Shown piece after piece: positions 17,101-25,130 of a DNA stretch of 50,508 nucleotides (positions within the stretch are counted from its first letter, which is position 1; the number at the start of each line of letters is the position of its first letter). A program made the translations under genes and the position numbers. The notes below the pieces were generated by a model that was not told where the DNA came from, did no database searches, and worked only from the letters and a program-made list of their open reading frames with translations. Source of the stretch: Vicinamibacteraceae bacterium. Its GTDB lineage: Bacteria; Planctomycetota; Phycisphaerae; Phycisphaerales; UBA5793. The DNA lies in assembly GCA_011525805.1 (NCBI GenBank), contig WYBR01000043.1, forward strand, positions 1 through 50,508. The letters run 5' to 3'.

Positions 17101-17588
17101 TGGCGCAGACGAGTTCGTTCACCATTCCGGCGGTGGTGATGCTGGCGATCCCGCTCACCGTGCTGGGCGTGATGCCGGGATTCTGGTTGCTCAACGGTGT
17201 GGCGGGAGGCGAGGCGGGCGGATACGCCGATCCGATCTTCTTCACCGCGACGGGCATGATCGGAATGATCGCCCTGGCCGGAATCGTGACGCGCGACTCG
17301 ATCATTCTCGTGGACTTCATTCACCTCTCATTGCGCCGCGGCCGGTCGCTCTTCGACGCGATCATGGAAAGCCGCGTCGTGCGCCTCCGGCCGATCCTGT
17401 TGACGGCGGGGACGGCGATGCTCTCGGCCGCGCCGATCGCCATCGACCCGATCTTCTCCGGTCTGGCGTGGTCGCTGATCTTCGGCCTCCTCGCCTCGAC
17501 GGTCTTCACCCTCTTCGTGATTCCGGTGACGTACTGGCTCATCTACGCCAACCGCCCCGGCCACGGCGCGCCGGACGAACGCGAGTGA
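14145..17588 (+). CDS. RND efflux transporter permease
   Basis: 1147 residues from ATG 14145 (GTG 14142 also possible). Length and layout fit the HAE-type RND pump: first membrane helix NLSLILIVLAALLGLAALL, a large periplasmic loop, a central helix bundle with GLLVDDPIVDVENI (the two proton-relay Asp), a second periplasmic loop and a C-terminal bundle. In the fourth helix of the C-terminal bundle the motif is LAGIVTRDSIILVDF: the usual Lys/Asn pair is Arg-Asp, so the relay may be built slightly differently. It exports small molecules with the adaptor upstream; substrate cannot be told. A cytoplasmic acidic loop (GGGEEHDLEAVRRS) separates the halves. Confidence 0.9.
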   Translation: MTTQPQGGESTTATHHHGVVNGIVRAFLHSNLSLILIVLAALLGLAALLITPREEDPQIVVPLADIHVSFPGHGAEETARLVASPLEKLLYQIDGVEYVYSTSRRDSAVITVRFFVGQDRERSLVKIFKRLDENLDLIPPGVSGWVVKPIEIDDVPVVTLTLTGATADPFLLRRVGEEVAERLAAQREVSRVSVVGGEGRRAMVYLDPARLAAHGLAPLDAARAIRLTNVSRTAGPVEQGDRAIVVEAGPAFASAAELRELVIGVADDRPVFLKDVAEVIDGPEELTDYVRHGWGPAKEFGHHPAAPGRRVGAAAIDEAEAGVSLAQPAVTIAVAKKKGTNAVRVSERVLREAADLRGAVVPDDMELVITRNSGLTADEKVNELIEALAVAVFIVIALLTLGLGWREALIVAVAVPVVFGLTLLVNLLAGFSINRVTLFALILSLGLLVDDPIVDVENIVRHFRLRGKATREIVLEAVSEIRPPLITATLAVIVSFLPMMFITGMMGPYMRPMALNVPVAMAMSMLVAFTITPWLAYHGLRGRYGRVEAPAGGGEEHDLEAVRRSLLYRLFYPLMAPLLRSRRNAVIFLVVMGLLTVAAMALAALRLVPLKMLPFDNKNELLLVFDLPEGTTLERTDAAVRDFEASLAGVAEVVDFTSYVGVASPMDFNGLVRHSYLRRGPNVAEIRLNLVDKNSRTHQSHSLGLRERDKWTAIAARHGARLKVVETPPGPPVLSTLVAEVRGRPDHSYDDLLAAAQTIRRRLEVEPGVVDVDDTSEAAQERRLFVVDREKAALSGISVDDAAETLRLAIEGASVGTIHDASDRRPVAIELRLPRALRSNEHLLGEVRLRGSGGMVPLGEIGTWETSRVDQAIYHKDMQPIVYVTAEAAGRTPGEVVVDLLADRSEYASAPPGAESVGSGWIAATPPRPIEGRTFLRPGGGTAWATPPGIDVAFTGEGEVKITLEVFRDLGLAFGAALVAIYIILVAQTSSFTIPAVVMLAIPLTVLGVMPGFWLLNGVAGGEAGGYADPIFFTATGMIGMIALAGIVTRDSIILVDFIHLSLRRGRSLFDAIMESRVVRLRPILLTAGTAMLSAAPIAIDPIFSGLAWSLIFGLLASTVFTLFVIPVTYWLIYANRPGHGAPDERE

Positions 17589-17646
17589 GCGGCTTCAACT
17601 CTCGCCAGGCGAGCGGGGCGGACGGGCAAAGGCGATCGTCGGGTGC

Positions 17647-17794
17647 CACTGCACGCTCGCGGCTTTGAGCGAGAGTGCAGTGCGGAGGGCAAGGGTGATC
17701 GTCCGCGCTGGCGCGTGGGGCCGGTGAGGAATCGCGATGCGGTGGCGCCTGGACGCTCGCCATCGATCTCCGCCCGGAGCGGCGGCGATCGATG
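17647..17794. repeat. Two hairpin repeats (types A and B)
   Basis: A type A hairpin at 17647-17682 (CACTGCAC arm, GTGCAGTG arm, apical GCTTTGAG) and a type B hairpin at 17761-17794 (CATCGATC / GATCGATG arms) lie between the convergent RND and yidC genes. Both are in the opposite orientation to the main array at 24160-25099. The B copy begins 25 bp past the yidC stop and could also act as a transcript end structure. Confidence 0.8.
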
Positions 17795-17818
17795 CCACCT
17801 CCCCGTTCGCGCGGGCGC

Positions 17819-20020
17819 TCAGCGCTCGCGCTTGTGCCGCGGGGCCTGGTTCACGACGGGCTTGGCGGCCCGCGGGGTCGCCCCCGCCGTCTCGCGGTCG
17901 AGATCGAGCGCGTCGATGTGGGCGCGGATGTAGCGGCTCTCGAGGATGCCGATCGTGCTCGACGTGATGATGTAGAGCGTGAGGCCGCTCGGGGCCGTGT
18001 AGAGCATGATCGGGAAGAGCAGCGGGAAGACGATGCGCATGATCTTCTGCTGCTGCTCCATCTCCGGCGTCATGTTCGGATTCGGCGGCGTGAGGTACTT
18101 CTGCTGGAGGTAGAAGATCACGCCCATCAGGATGGGCAGGAGGTTCACCCCCGTGACCGCCCACCCGAGCAGCGGCAGGCGGAAACTCCGCGCGAACTCG
18201 ATGAAGTGGTCCGGCTGGGAGAGGTCGGCGAGGAAGGACCAGTCGCCGAACAACTGGAACACGCCGTAGAACGCCGGCTGCTGGCGCAACTCGATGGCGA
18301 AATAGAGCATGGCGTAGAGCGCGACCCAGATGGGCGTCTGGAGGAGCATCGGGAGAATGCCCAGGCAGCCCGCGGGGTTGATGTTGTGCTCGCGGTAGAG
18401 CGCCATCTGCTCCTGCTGGAGTTTCTTGGGGTTGTCCTTGTACTTCTCCTGGAGTTTCTTGATCTCGGGCTGCAACTTGGCCATATTGCGGCTGAGGCGC
18501 TGCATCGAGACCTGCCCCTTCTTCGTGAGCGGATGCAGGATCAGCCGGACGATGAAGACGAGGATGATGATCGCCGCGCCCCAGTCGTGGACGCCCAGGC
18601 CGATGCCGCCGAGGATGATCACGTCGCCCTCGATCAGCCGCAGGAACCACAGAAGGAAGTGCGTGAGCGTCTGGAAGGTGCACCACGCGCAGCCGAGTTG
18701 ATAGACGATCAGTTCCTTGAGGTTGAAGGCGCGGTAAGGCTGCTCGCCGGCAAGGAGGCTGCCACGGAGGGGTCCGGCGTAGACGCCGAGGTCGAGTTTC
18801 CGCTCTTGACCGGGGGCGAGGGTGACCGGGTTGCCGACGAACTTGAGGTTCAGATAGCGCGAATCGACTTCTTCGTCGGGAACCTGCGAAAGGGCCGTTT
18901 CGCCGCGCGACTCGATCCACACCTCGACGCGCGACACCTGCTCGAGGGCGCGCAAGCGGCTCTGCTCGGGATCATCCACGGCCCGGTGGACCGCGAAGCC
19001 GAAGTAGCGGTTGGTCGTCGCGACCCACGAGAGGGTGAGGTTGTCCGCGCGGCTCGTCTCATTGGGCCAGATCAGGTTGCTGTCCGGCGCATCGCCCGTC
19101 TCGCGGGCCCGCTTGATCGCCCGCGTAAGCACCTTGCCGCGGGCAAGGAGAAAGTCGCTCTCCGACGCCAGCACGACTTCGGCGCTGCGCTCGTCGAGGT
19201 AGCCGAAGCGCACGCGGCGGTAGTCGCCGTAGCCTTCGCGCAGGTAGGGCAGGTCGCCCGGGCCCCATTGCTCGACGATCACCTCGAGCGGCTCGGACGT
19301 CTCGTTGCGAACGCCCTGCCGCAGCGTGACCTGCCCCTCCTTCGGGCCGAGTTCGTAGCGGCGCCATATCGTGAGCACCGGCCGATCCTGCTCGTCAACG
19401 ACCACGGCCTCGAACGCGCCCGGACCGGTCTGACGGAAGTTCGAGGGCGCCAGCGCCGCCGCTTCGTCGTACGCATCGACGCGCTGCCCGTTGACGTAGA
19501 CGCGGCGAAGGCCCAGCACCGGCCGGCGCTCCCACGCGCCGTCGAAGAGGGTGTAGCGCTCCTCCGCCGCCCGGCGGCGCGAGCGGTAGTAGTCGGCCAG
19601 CGTGACCTGCGAAACGCCGGCGCCGCAGGGGCTGAAATCCAGTCGCAGGCGCGCGGTGTTGGACTCGGCTTCGAGATTGCCCAGCGGCAGAAGCGCTTCG
19701 GGCGGCTGCTCGCGGAAGCGCAAGACTCCCGCCGCCTGCCCGGCTCCGCCTTCCGGCGGCGCCTGCCCGGATTCCGGAGGCGCGCCGATCGTCGGCTCAC
19801 TCCCGGGCCTCTCGGGCGGTGCGGCGGGTTCCTCGACGGGCTGGTCGGGCGGCGTCGATGCGCCGCCTTGCTCGTCGGCGAGACGGTCCGGCGCTTCCGC
19901 CGGCGTCTTTGACGCGCTCGTCCCGCGCCGCCCGGCGCCCTGGAACACCGACCACACGATGATCGCGCCGAGCGCGAGCACCAGGGCCGTAATCAGAAGT
20001 CGCTTGATCTTCGGTGGCAT
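17819..20020 (-). CDS. yidC: Membrane protein insertase YidC
   Basis: 733 residues. An N-terminal anchor (LLITALVLALGAIIVWSVF) is followed by a Pro/Glu/Ala-rich spacer, then a large periplasmic beta-domain (about 110-440) as in Gram-negative YidC. The conserved five-helix core follows, with WGAAIIILVFIVRLILHPL containing the functionally important Arg, a charged cytoplasmic hairpin (LQPEIKKLQEKYKDNPKKLQ), CLGILPMLLQTPIWVALY and the late helices. The tail is basic (APRHKRER). It inserts and folds inner-membrane proteins, alone or with SecYEG. The rpmH-rnpA-yidC cluster seen in many bacteria is not present. Confidence 0.95.
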   Translation of the reverse strand: MPPKIKRLLITALVLALGAIIVWSVFQGAGRRGTSASKTPAEAPDRLADEQGGASTPPDQPVEEPAAPPERPGSEPTIGAPPESGQAPPEGGAGQAAGVLRFREQPPEALLPLGNLEAESNTARLRLDFSPCGAGVSQVTLADYYRSRRRAAEERYTLFDGAWERRPVLGLRRVYVNGQRVDAYDEAAALAPSNFRQTGPGAFEAVVVDEQDRPVLTIWRRYELGPKEGQVTLRQGVRNETSEPLEVIVEQWGPGDLPYLREGYGDYRRVRFGYLDERSAEVVLASESDFLLARGKVLTRAIKRARETGDAPDSNLIWPNETSRADNLTLSWVATTNRYFGFAVHRAVDDPEQSRLRALEQVSRVEVWIESRGETALSQVPDEEVDSRYLNLKFVGNPVTLAPGQERKLDLGVYAGPLRGSLLAGEQPYRAFNLKELIVYQLGCAWCTFQTLTHFLLWFLRLIEGDVIILGGIGLGVHDWGAAIIILVFIVRLILHPLTKKGQVSMQRLSRNMAKLQPEIKKLQEKYKDNPKKLQQEQMALYREHNINPAGCLGILPMLLQTPIWVALYAMLYFAIELRQQPAFYGVFQLFGDWSFLADLSQPDHFIEFARSFRLPLLGWAVTGVNLLPILMGVIFYLQQKYLTPPNPNMTPEMEQQQKIMRIVFPLLFPIMLYTAPSGLTLYIITSSTIGILESRYIRAHIDALDLDRETAGATPRAAKPVVNQAPRHKRER

Positions 20021-20121
20021 GAGCAGGTGAAACTCGAACTCGAAAGGAAGTCGTGCATCAGCCGGCGACGCGGTCGAGCCTTCGGCGCGGGCGCTCCGGC
20101 GCCGCCGCCCGCCGCAGAAAC

Positions 20122-20886
20122 CTAGCGGCCTTCATAGAGCCGGTCCGCCAGCCAGGCGTTCAACTGCGGAATCGACTTGATCTTCCGCGCCACGGCGTCA
20201 ATGTCGTAGTGGACGCGCTGAAACTCCACGCATCCGTCCTCGATCACCACGTAACTGGCGCGCGGGTCGTTGTCGCGCGGCTGGCCGACGGAGCCGACGT
20301 TGATCATGCACTTCTCCCCGTCCTGAAAGGTGAACTTGTTCTTCAACTCGGCCGGGGTGTAGAAATCGGGCTCGTCGGTGAAGACGCCCGGAACGTGCGT
20401 GTGCCCGACGACGGCGCACTTGTCAATGCGCTCGAAGATCTGCTGGATCTTCAGCGTGCCGTTGATCGCGTCGTCGGGGAAGACGTACTCGTTGATGGGC
20501 CGGCGCGGCGAGCCGTGCACCGCCACGATCTGGTTCTCGCTGCCGAACTTCACCCGCACGCGCAACTGGCTCAGAAAGGCCCAGCGCCGGGCGCGGGCGG
20601 CCTCGTCGGGATCGTTCTCGAACTGGGCGCGGGTCCAGTAGGCGGCCTGCTCGGCCCCGGGGTTGAAGTTCGTCGGCTCGTAGAGCACGCCGAAGTCGTG
20701 GTTGCCCAGCAGCGACCAGCGGCACCGCTCGGCGACGAGATCGACGCAGGCGAGCGGGTCGGGGCCGTAGCCCACGATGTCGCCCAGGCAGACCACGCCC
20801 TCGACCTTGCGCGTCTCGAGGTCCGCCAGCACCGCGCGGAGCGCCTCGACGTTGCCGTGAATGTCCGAAATGAGGGCGAGGCGCAC
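20122..20886 (-). CDS. Metallophosphoesterase (YfcE/MJ0936-like)
   Basis: 254 residues from GTG 20886, chosen because the fold begins right there (VRLALISDIHGN) and GGTGGAG is upstream. All calcineurin-like motifs are visible: SDIHGN, GDIVGYGPDP, LGNHDFG, VHGSPRR, GHTHVP, plus INVGSVGQPRD. They bind two metal ions for phosphoester hydrolysis. Length matches small cytosolic phosphodiesterases; the substrate is unknown. It lies 101 bp upstream of yidC on the same strand and is divergent from purM, sharing a 269-bp intergenic region. Confidence 0.88.
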   Translation of the reverse strand: MRLALISDIHGNVEALRAVLADLETRKVEGVVCLGDIVGYGPDPLACVDLVAERCRWSLLGNHDFGVLYEPTNFNPGAEQAAYWTRAQFENDPDEAARARRWAFLSQLRVRVKFGSENQIVAVHGSPRRPINEYVFPDDAINGTLKIQQIFERIDKCAVVGHTHVPGVFTDEPDFYTPAELKNKFTFQDGEKCMINVGSVGQPRDNDPRASYVVIEDGCVEFQRVHYDIDAVARKIKSIPQLNAWLADRLYEGR

Positions 20887-21070
20887 GCTTCCACTCCACC
20901 ACAAACGAAAAGGCCGGCCTGCCGGAGCGACAAACCGGTCCCCGATGCTATTGGGATCGCGGCAAACCGTCAATCGGGAGGTTCTGACCCTTCGAGGAGG
21001 CGTTGGCGCTGACGGACACGCTCGGCGGTCCGAGCGCTCCGCTCCGCAAGGCCTCCGCGTCGTCATTCGA

Positions 21071-21093
21071 CCCTGAGGCTCATGACCGAAGGG
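21071..21093. repeat. CCCTGAG...GAAGGG short intergenic repeat
   Basis: A 23-bp segment begins CCCTGAGGCTCATGACC and ends GAAGGG, in the spacer between the metallophosphoesterase and purM. It resembles the very common bacterial intergenic repeat of the type CCTTCGACAGGCTCAGGG. A related form occurs at about 5581-5602 inside the gene ending at 5404. No function is assigned. Confidence 0.4.
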
Positions 21094-21155
21094 CGGCTAA
21101 CCGGGGTGCCGGTTCTTCGGCGCATCGCAAACTCCCGCGGCTATCCTTTTGCTCC

Positions 21156-22262
21156 ATGAGCACGCAGACCATGCCGTCCAAGCCCTCCAACGCCGGCAAG
21201 CCCCTCACCTATGCCGACAGCGGCGTGGACATCGAGGCCGGCGACACCATGGTCGGAATGATCCAGGGCCTCATGCGCCGCACGCACGGCCCGCGCGTCA
21301 TCGACCGGCCCGGCGGGTTCGCCGGACTCGTCCGCCTCGACTACAACGAGAAACTCTTCCGCCGCAACTACAAGGAGCCTGTCCTCGTCGCGTGCACCGA
21401 CGGCGTGGGGACCAAGGTCAAACTCGCCTCCCAACTGGGGGTCTACGACACCGTCGGCATCGACTGCGTCGCCATGTGCGTCAACGACATGATCGTCGAG
21501 GGCGCTGAGCCGCTCATGTTTCTTGACTACCTCGCCGTCAACCGGCTCGATCCGCAGGTGGGCACGGCGATCGTCAAGGGCGTGGCGGACGGATGCCGGC
21601 TGGCCGGGTGCGCCCTCATCGGCGGCGAGACGGCCGAGATGCCCGATGTCTACAGCGAGGGCGACTTCGACATCGCCGGCTTCGCCGTCGGCGTCGTCGA
21701 ACTCGACCGCGCCATTGACACGTCGCGCGTCGAGGCGGGCGACGTCGTCATCGGCCTGCCTTCCTCGGGCGTGCATTCCAACGGCTTCTCGCTTGTGCGC
21801 AAGATCGTCAGCAGCGCCGGGCTTGATCTTAACAAGGTGTATACCGAACTCGACGCGCAGCAGACGCTCGGCGAGGTGCTCCTCACGCCGACGCGCATCT
21901 ACACCCGCGCGATCGTGCGCCTCCTGCGGCGCTACACGGTCAAGAAGGTCGTGTCGGGCATGGCGCACATCACCGGCGGCGGGCTGCCGGGCAACGTCTG
22001 CCGGGCGCTGCCGAACGATCTCGACGCAGTGCTGGACTCATCGAAATGGACGTCGCCGCCGGTGTTTGCGTTTCTTCAGAAGCATGGCCGCATCGAGCGC
22101 GGCGAGATGCTCAACGTCTTCAACATGGGCATCGGTTACGTGCTGATTGTGCGCCCGTCGTTCGCGAACTCGGTGATGAAGCACCTGACAAGGCTGCGCG
22201 AAGACCCGATCCTGATCGGCGAGATCGTCAAGGGCGGCAGCGGGGTCGTACGGGTGGAATAA
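21156..22262 (+). CDS. purM: Phosphoribosylformylglycinamidine cyclo-ligase
   Basis: 368 residues from ATG 21156 (the frame continues upstream but homology starts here). PurM-type motifs: YADSGVDIEAGD, VACTDGVGTKVKLA (ATP-binding loop), NDMIVEGAEPLMFLDYLAV, LIGGETAEMPDVY, GLPSSGVHSNGFSLVRK, HITGGGLPGN and FNMGIGYVLIV. It converts FGAM and ATP to AIR in purine synthesis, in the cytoplasm, as a dimer. No other pur gene is adjacent. It ends just before a hairpin-repeat spacer. Confidence 0.95.
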   Translation: MSTQTMPSKPSNAGKPLTYADSGVDIEAGDTMVGMIQGLMRRTHGPRVIDRPGGFAGLVRLDYNEKLFRRNYKEPVLVACTDGVGTKVKLASQLGVYDTVGIDCVAMCVNDMIVEGAEPLMFLDYLAVNRLDPQVGTAIVKGVADGCRLAGCALIGGETAEMPDVYSEGDFDIAGFAVGVVELDRAIDTSRVEAGDVVIGLPSSGVHSNGFSLVRKIVSSAGLDLNKVYTELDAQQTLGEVLLTPTRIYTRAIVRLLRRYTVKKVVSGMAHITGGGLPGNVCRALPNDLDAVLDSSKWTSPPVFAFLQKHGRIERGEMLNVFNMGIGYVLIVRPSFANSVMKHLTRLREDPILIGEIVKGGSGVVRVE

Positions 22263-22267
22263 TAATC

Positions 22268-22374
22268 GGAGCATGGGCGTCCCGCCCGTGCGAGTCGATC
22301 AACCGTTGGAAGCGATTCACTTCAGACGTGGCGGGTGCCACTGCACGCTCGCGGCTTTGAGCGAGAGTGCAGTG
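22268..22374. repeat. GGGCGTCCCGCCCGTGCGA repeat and type A hairpin
   Basis: Downstream of purM, a 26-bp segment (22268-22293) ending GGGCGTCCCGCCCGTGCGA is almost identical to 34238-34263 (one mismatch). A type A hairpin follows at 22339-22374. The rest of the gap up to 22540 shows no gene. Confidence 0.75.
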
Positions 22375-22540
22375 TGAAGGGCGGGGCGATCGTCCGCGCT
22401 GGCGCGTGGGGCTCGTATTGAGACGCGATGCCGCGGCGAACAATGTCACGCCGCAGCGATACGGCTGAGGTGGCGATGCGCTAGCCGCGGAAATCACCGG
22501 CCTCCATCGACATGCGTGCCACTTGCCGGGATGTCAGCGG

Positions 22541-24061
22541 TCACGGCGGCTCCGTCCCGGCCTGCGGCTCTTCGAGCGGGTTCCAGCCTGCGGGCATCGT
22601 GGCGAGCTCGCGCAGCGCCCCGGTGAGATTCGCGTCATCGATCGAGTCGAACCACTGAATGGGCACGTTGGCGAACTCAATCGGCCCGCCGAACCAGATC
22701 CGATCGGCGGTGAAGGGCTCGGTCTCGGGCGCGGAGTCCGGCTCGGGCGGCTGCCGACCCTGAACGACGAAGATCCCCCCTGAGCGCGATGGGGCATCCA
22801 GCCTCGGCTCGATGGTCACGGTGATCGACGCGGCGCCGTCCTGCACGTTCGTCAGGTGATGGCGCCACTGGTAGGACCGGCCCGGCATGACGACCGGCGG
22901 CTGACTCTGGCGGACCACGCGCGCGGCCTGATCGGCCCAGGCCGCGATCTGTATCCGTGCCGCAATCGGGGCCTCGCGGATGGTGACGACCACGACGACG
23001 CGCGAACTCGCCGAGCGGCCCGACGGCGCCTCGGACCAGCGCAGGCCGATGGCCTGCACGTCAATGCACGCGCGCAGGTCTTCATCGGACTGCTGGTCCA
23101 TGACCAGTTCGGCCGCGCCCTCGGCGGGGGCAATGACCTTGATCGGCGCCGCGAGATGGATGTCCCACACCGCCGCGTTCGCCGTCCCGGTGCGCGGCGC
23201 GAGCGAGACGCTCCAGGAAACTTCGATCTCGTACTCGCCCGGCTCGACGATCACCGGCGCCTGCAGCGACCGAGACCCGGCGATCCCGCGGCGGCGTACG
23301 CGAAGTTCGATCGTCTCATTCGGATCGATCGGCAGTTCGGTCGCGCCGATGGCCGCCGCGGTCGGCGCGAGCCGCAGCGTGAGGTCGGCGGCGCCCGTTC
23401 GCTGAAGGGTCACGCCGGGGGCGACGCTGGTGATCTCCCACTGGCGCACGACCGGCAGGGCGGGCTCGAGCGCGATGGTGAGGGCGCGCTGCGCGAAGTC
23501 GAGCGCCTGCTGGTTGGTGAGCGCGCCCTTGCCCCAGGCGTGGATGACAATGTCGCCCCAGCCTTCGAGCCACGCGGCTGATTCGTCCGCCTGGAGGGCG
23601 AGGGCGTGCCTGACGAGGCCCGCGACGCGCGCGCCGCTGACTTCGCCCCGGCCGATCCTCGCGTTCAGTTCCTTGAGGGCGCGCTCGGCGGTCCCGGCGT
23701 CCGCGGAGCGCGACTCGCGGTCGAGCCACCAGTCGGGCTTGTAGGTCGTCCAGTCAATCGGCGCCACGAACCGCCAGACTCCGAGGCCCAGCCAGACGGT
23801 GCACAGGAGAAGCAGCACAGCGCCCGCGACGGCCCAGACGGGCCGGCGTTCGCGCTGCCCGAGTTCGACCGCGTCGATGCGCTCAAGGTCAATCCCGCAC
23901 TCGGGACACCTGGGCGCGCCGGGCCAGACGCCCTTGAGATCGAATCGGCACTTGCGGCACCACGGGTGGTTGTCGATGCGCCGCCCGCGCCACCCGCGCC
24001 AGAAGAGCGCCAACCCGAGCCCGGCGAGGCCGATGAACGCGATGGTGATGAGGTCGGGCAT
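22541..24061 (-). CDS. Zinc-ribbon membrane protein, unknown function
   Basis: 506 residues from ATG 24061; GGAGG is 6 bp upstream. Membrane helix at residues 3-21, then a zinc ribbon with Cys35-x2-Cys38 and Cys52-x2-Cys55 (WCRKCRFDLKG; RCPECG), then a second helix at 75-98. The remaining 400 residues would therefore lie on the far side of the membrane and are beta-rich (EYEIEVSWSVSLAPRTG; RVVVVVTIREAP), suggesting Ig-like domains. Such two-helix zinc-ribbon proteins are frequent in planctomycetes without known role. Stand-alone gene, no operon partner. Confidence 0.7.
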   Translation of the reverse strand: MPDLITIAFIGLAGLGLALFWRGWRGRRIDNHPWCRKCRFDLKGVWPGAPRCPECGIDLERIDAVELGQRERRPVWAVAGAVLLLLCTVWLGLGVWRFVAPIDWTTYKPDWWLDRESRSADAGTAERALKELNARIGRGEVSGARVAGLVRHALALQADESAAWLEGWGDIVIHAWGKGALTNQQALDFAQRALTIALEPALPVVRQWEITSVAPGVTLQRTGAADLTLRLAPTAAAIGATELPIDPNETIELRVRRRGIAGSRSLQAPVIVEPGEYEIEVSWSVSLAPRTGTANAAVWDIHLAAPIKVIAPAEGAAELVMDQQSDEDLRACIDVQAIGLRWSEAPSGRSASSRVVVVVTIREAPIAARIQIAAWADQAARVVRQSQPPVVMPGRSYQWRHHLTNVQDGAASITVTIEPRLDAPSRSGGIFVVQGRQPPEPDSAPETEPFTADRIWFGGPIEFANVPIQWFDSIDDANLTGALRELATMPAGWNPLEEPQAGTEPP

Positions 24062-24159
24062 GGGGCCTCCACTGCGTCGGGCGGCGCGGGGCATTGCCGC
24101 CCGCTTTCCCCCTTTCGAGTTTAGAGCACTCCCGCGTCAAGCGTATCGCTGCGGAGTGG

Positions 24160-25099
24160 CGTCGATCGCCGCCGCTCTGGGCGGAGATCGATGGCGGGCA
24201 TGCCGGAGCGGTCGTTTGCCCTCCCCTGTCGGCACTGCACTCTCGCTCAAAGCCGCGAGCGTGCAGTGGCACCCGTCGATCGCTCCTGCCCGCCGCACCG
24301 CACTCTCGCTCAAAGCCGCGAGCGTGCAGTGGCGCCCGACGATCGCTGCTGCCCGTTCGCACTGCACTCTCGCTCAGAGCAGCGAGCGTGCAGTGGCACC
24401 CTCAATCTCGCAGGGTGGCATCGATCGCCGCCGCTCTGGGCGGAGATCGATGGCGAACGTGCAAGCGCGAACGAATGCTCCTGCCCGCCGCACTGCACTC
24501 TCGCTCAGAGCCGCGAGCGTGCAGTGGCGCCCCCTTCCTCGCAGGGTGGCATCGATCGCCGCCGCTCTGGGCGGAGATCGATGGCGAACGTGCAAGTGAG
24601 AACGAGCGCCGTGGCGCCCTTTTCGTCGCTTCGCTCCTCGCGTCCTCGCTCGCGCTTCGGCCTGGTTGTGCATTGCCGTTGATGCGCATCGCCGCGCCTC
24701 GCGACCAGGCCGACGCGCGAGCGAGGACGATCGCCCTTGCCCGCGCGGCATGCATTGACTCCAGAGTGAGTCAATGCATGGCACCATCCATCGACCGCAC
24801 TTGCCCTTCGCACTGCACTCTCGCTCAGAGCCGCGAGCGTGCAGTGGCACCCGACGATTGCTCCTGCCCTTCGCACTGCACTCTCGCTCAGAGCAGCCAG
24901 CGTGCAGTGGCACCCGACGATCGCCCTTGCCCGCACGGCATGCATTGACTCCTGAGCGAGTCAATGCATGGCACCATCAATCGAGCGCCGTTGCCCGCCG
25001 CACTGCACTCTCGCTCAGAGCCGCGAGCGTGCAGTGGCACCCGACGAGTGCTCCTGCCCGCCGCACTGCACTCTCGCTCAGGGCAGCGAGCGTGCAGTG
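24160..25099. repeat. Array of hairpin repeats (types A, B, C, D)
   Basis: Eight type A hairpins start at 24233, 24296, 24360, 24491, 24811, 24874, 25001 and 25064, each 36 nt; neighbours are 63-64 bp apart, so linkers are conserved too (GACGATCGC, TTGCCC). Type B copies are at 24160, 24419 and 24550 (34 nt, CATCGATC arms). Type D copies are at 24749-24780 and 24939-24970 (13-bp perfect stem, CATGCATTGACTC arm, 6-nt loop CAGAGT or CTGAGC). Type C is the long pair at 24642-24728. Most end in TGGC(A/G)CC and share a CTCAGAGC-like centre. The frames that stay open here are a by-product of the repeats, not genes. Confidence 0.9.
24642..24728. repeat. Long inverted repeat (type C), 25-nt arms
   Basis: Arms 24642-24666 and 24704-24728 match at 24 of 25 positions as reverse complements (GTCCTCGCTCGCGC... 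/ ...GCGCGAGCGAGGAC), enclosing 37 nt that include the palindrome GATGCGCATC. Related single arms occur at about 47515-47539 and 47617-47641. It is the largest hairpin in the array. Confidence 0.85.
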
Positions 25100-25130
25100 G
25101 CGCCCTGCTTTGGCCCCTGTCCGCTGCCGC

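Noticed and set aside
12615-17324. A reverse frame of more than 1500 codons opposite the RND genes
   Set aside because: It is antisense to two clear efflux genes, is extremely rich in Arg/His/Asp, and is a shadow caused by high GC.
17792-19912. Long forward frame opposite yidC
   Set aside because: It mirrors the codons of yidC and shows no domain or ribosome binding site.
24160-25099. CRISPR array
   Set aside because: Repeat units are hairpins with conserved linkers, not unique spacers, and there are no cas genes.
24160-25130. Open frames giving peptides such as HCTLAQSRERAVAP in tandem
   Set aside because: They follow the hairpin repeats in all frames and both strands, have no start signals, and are explained by the DNA repeats.
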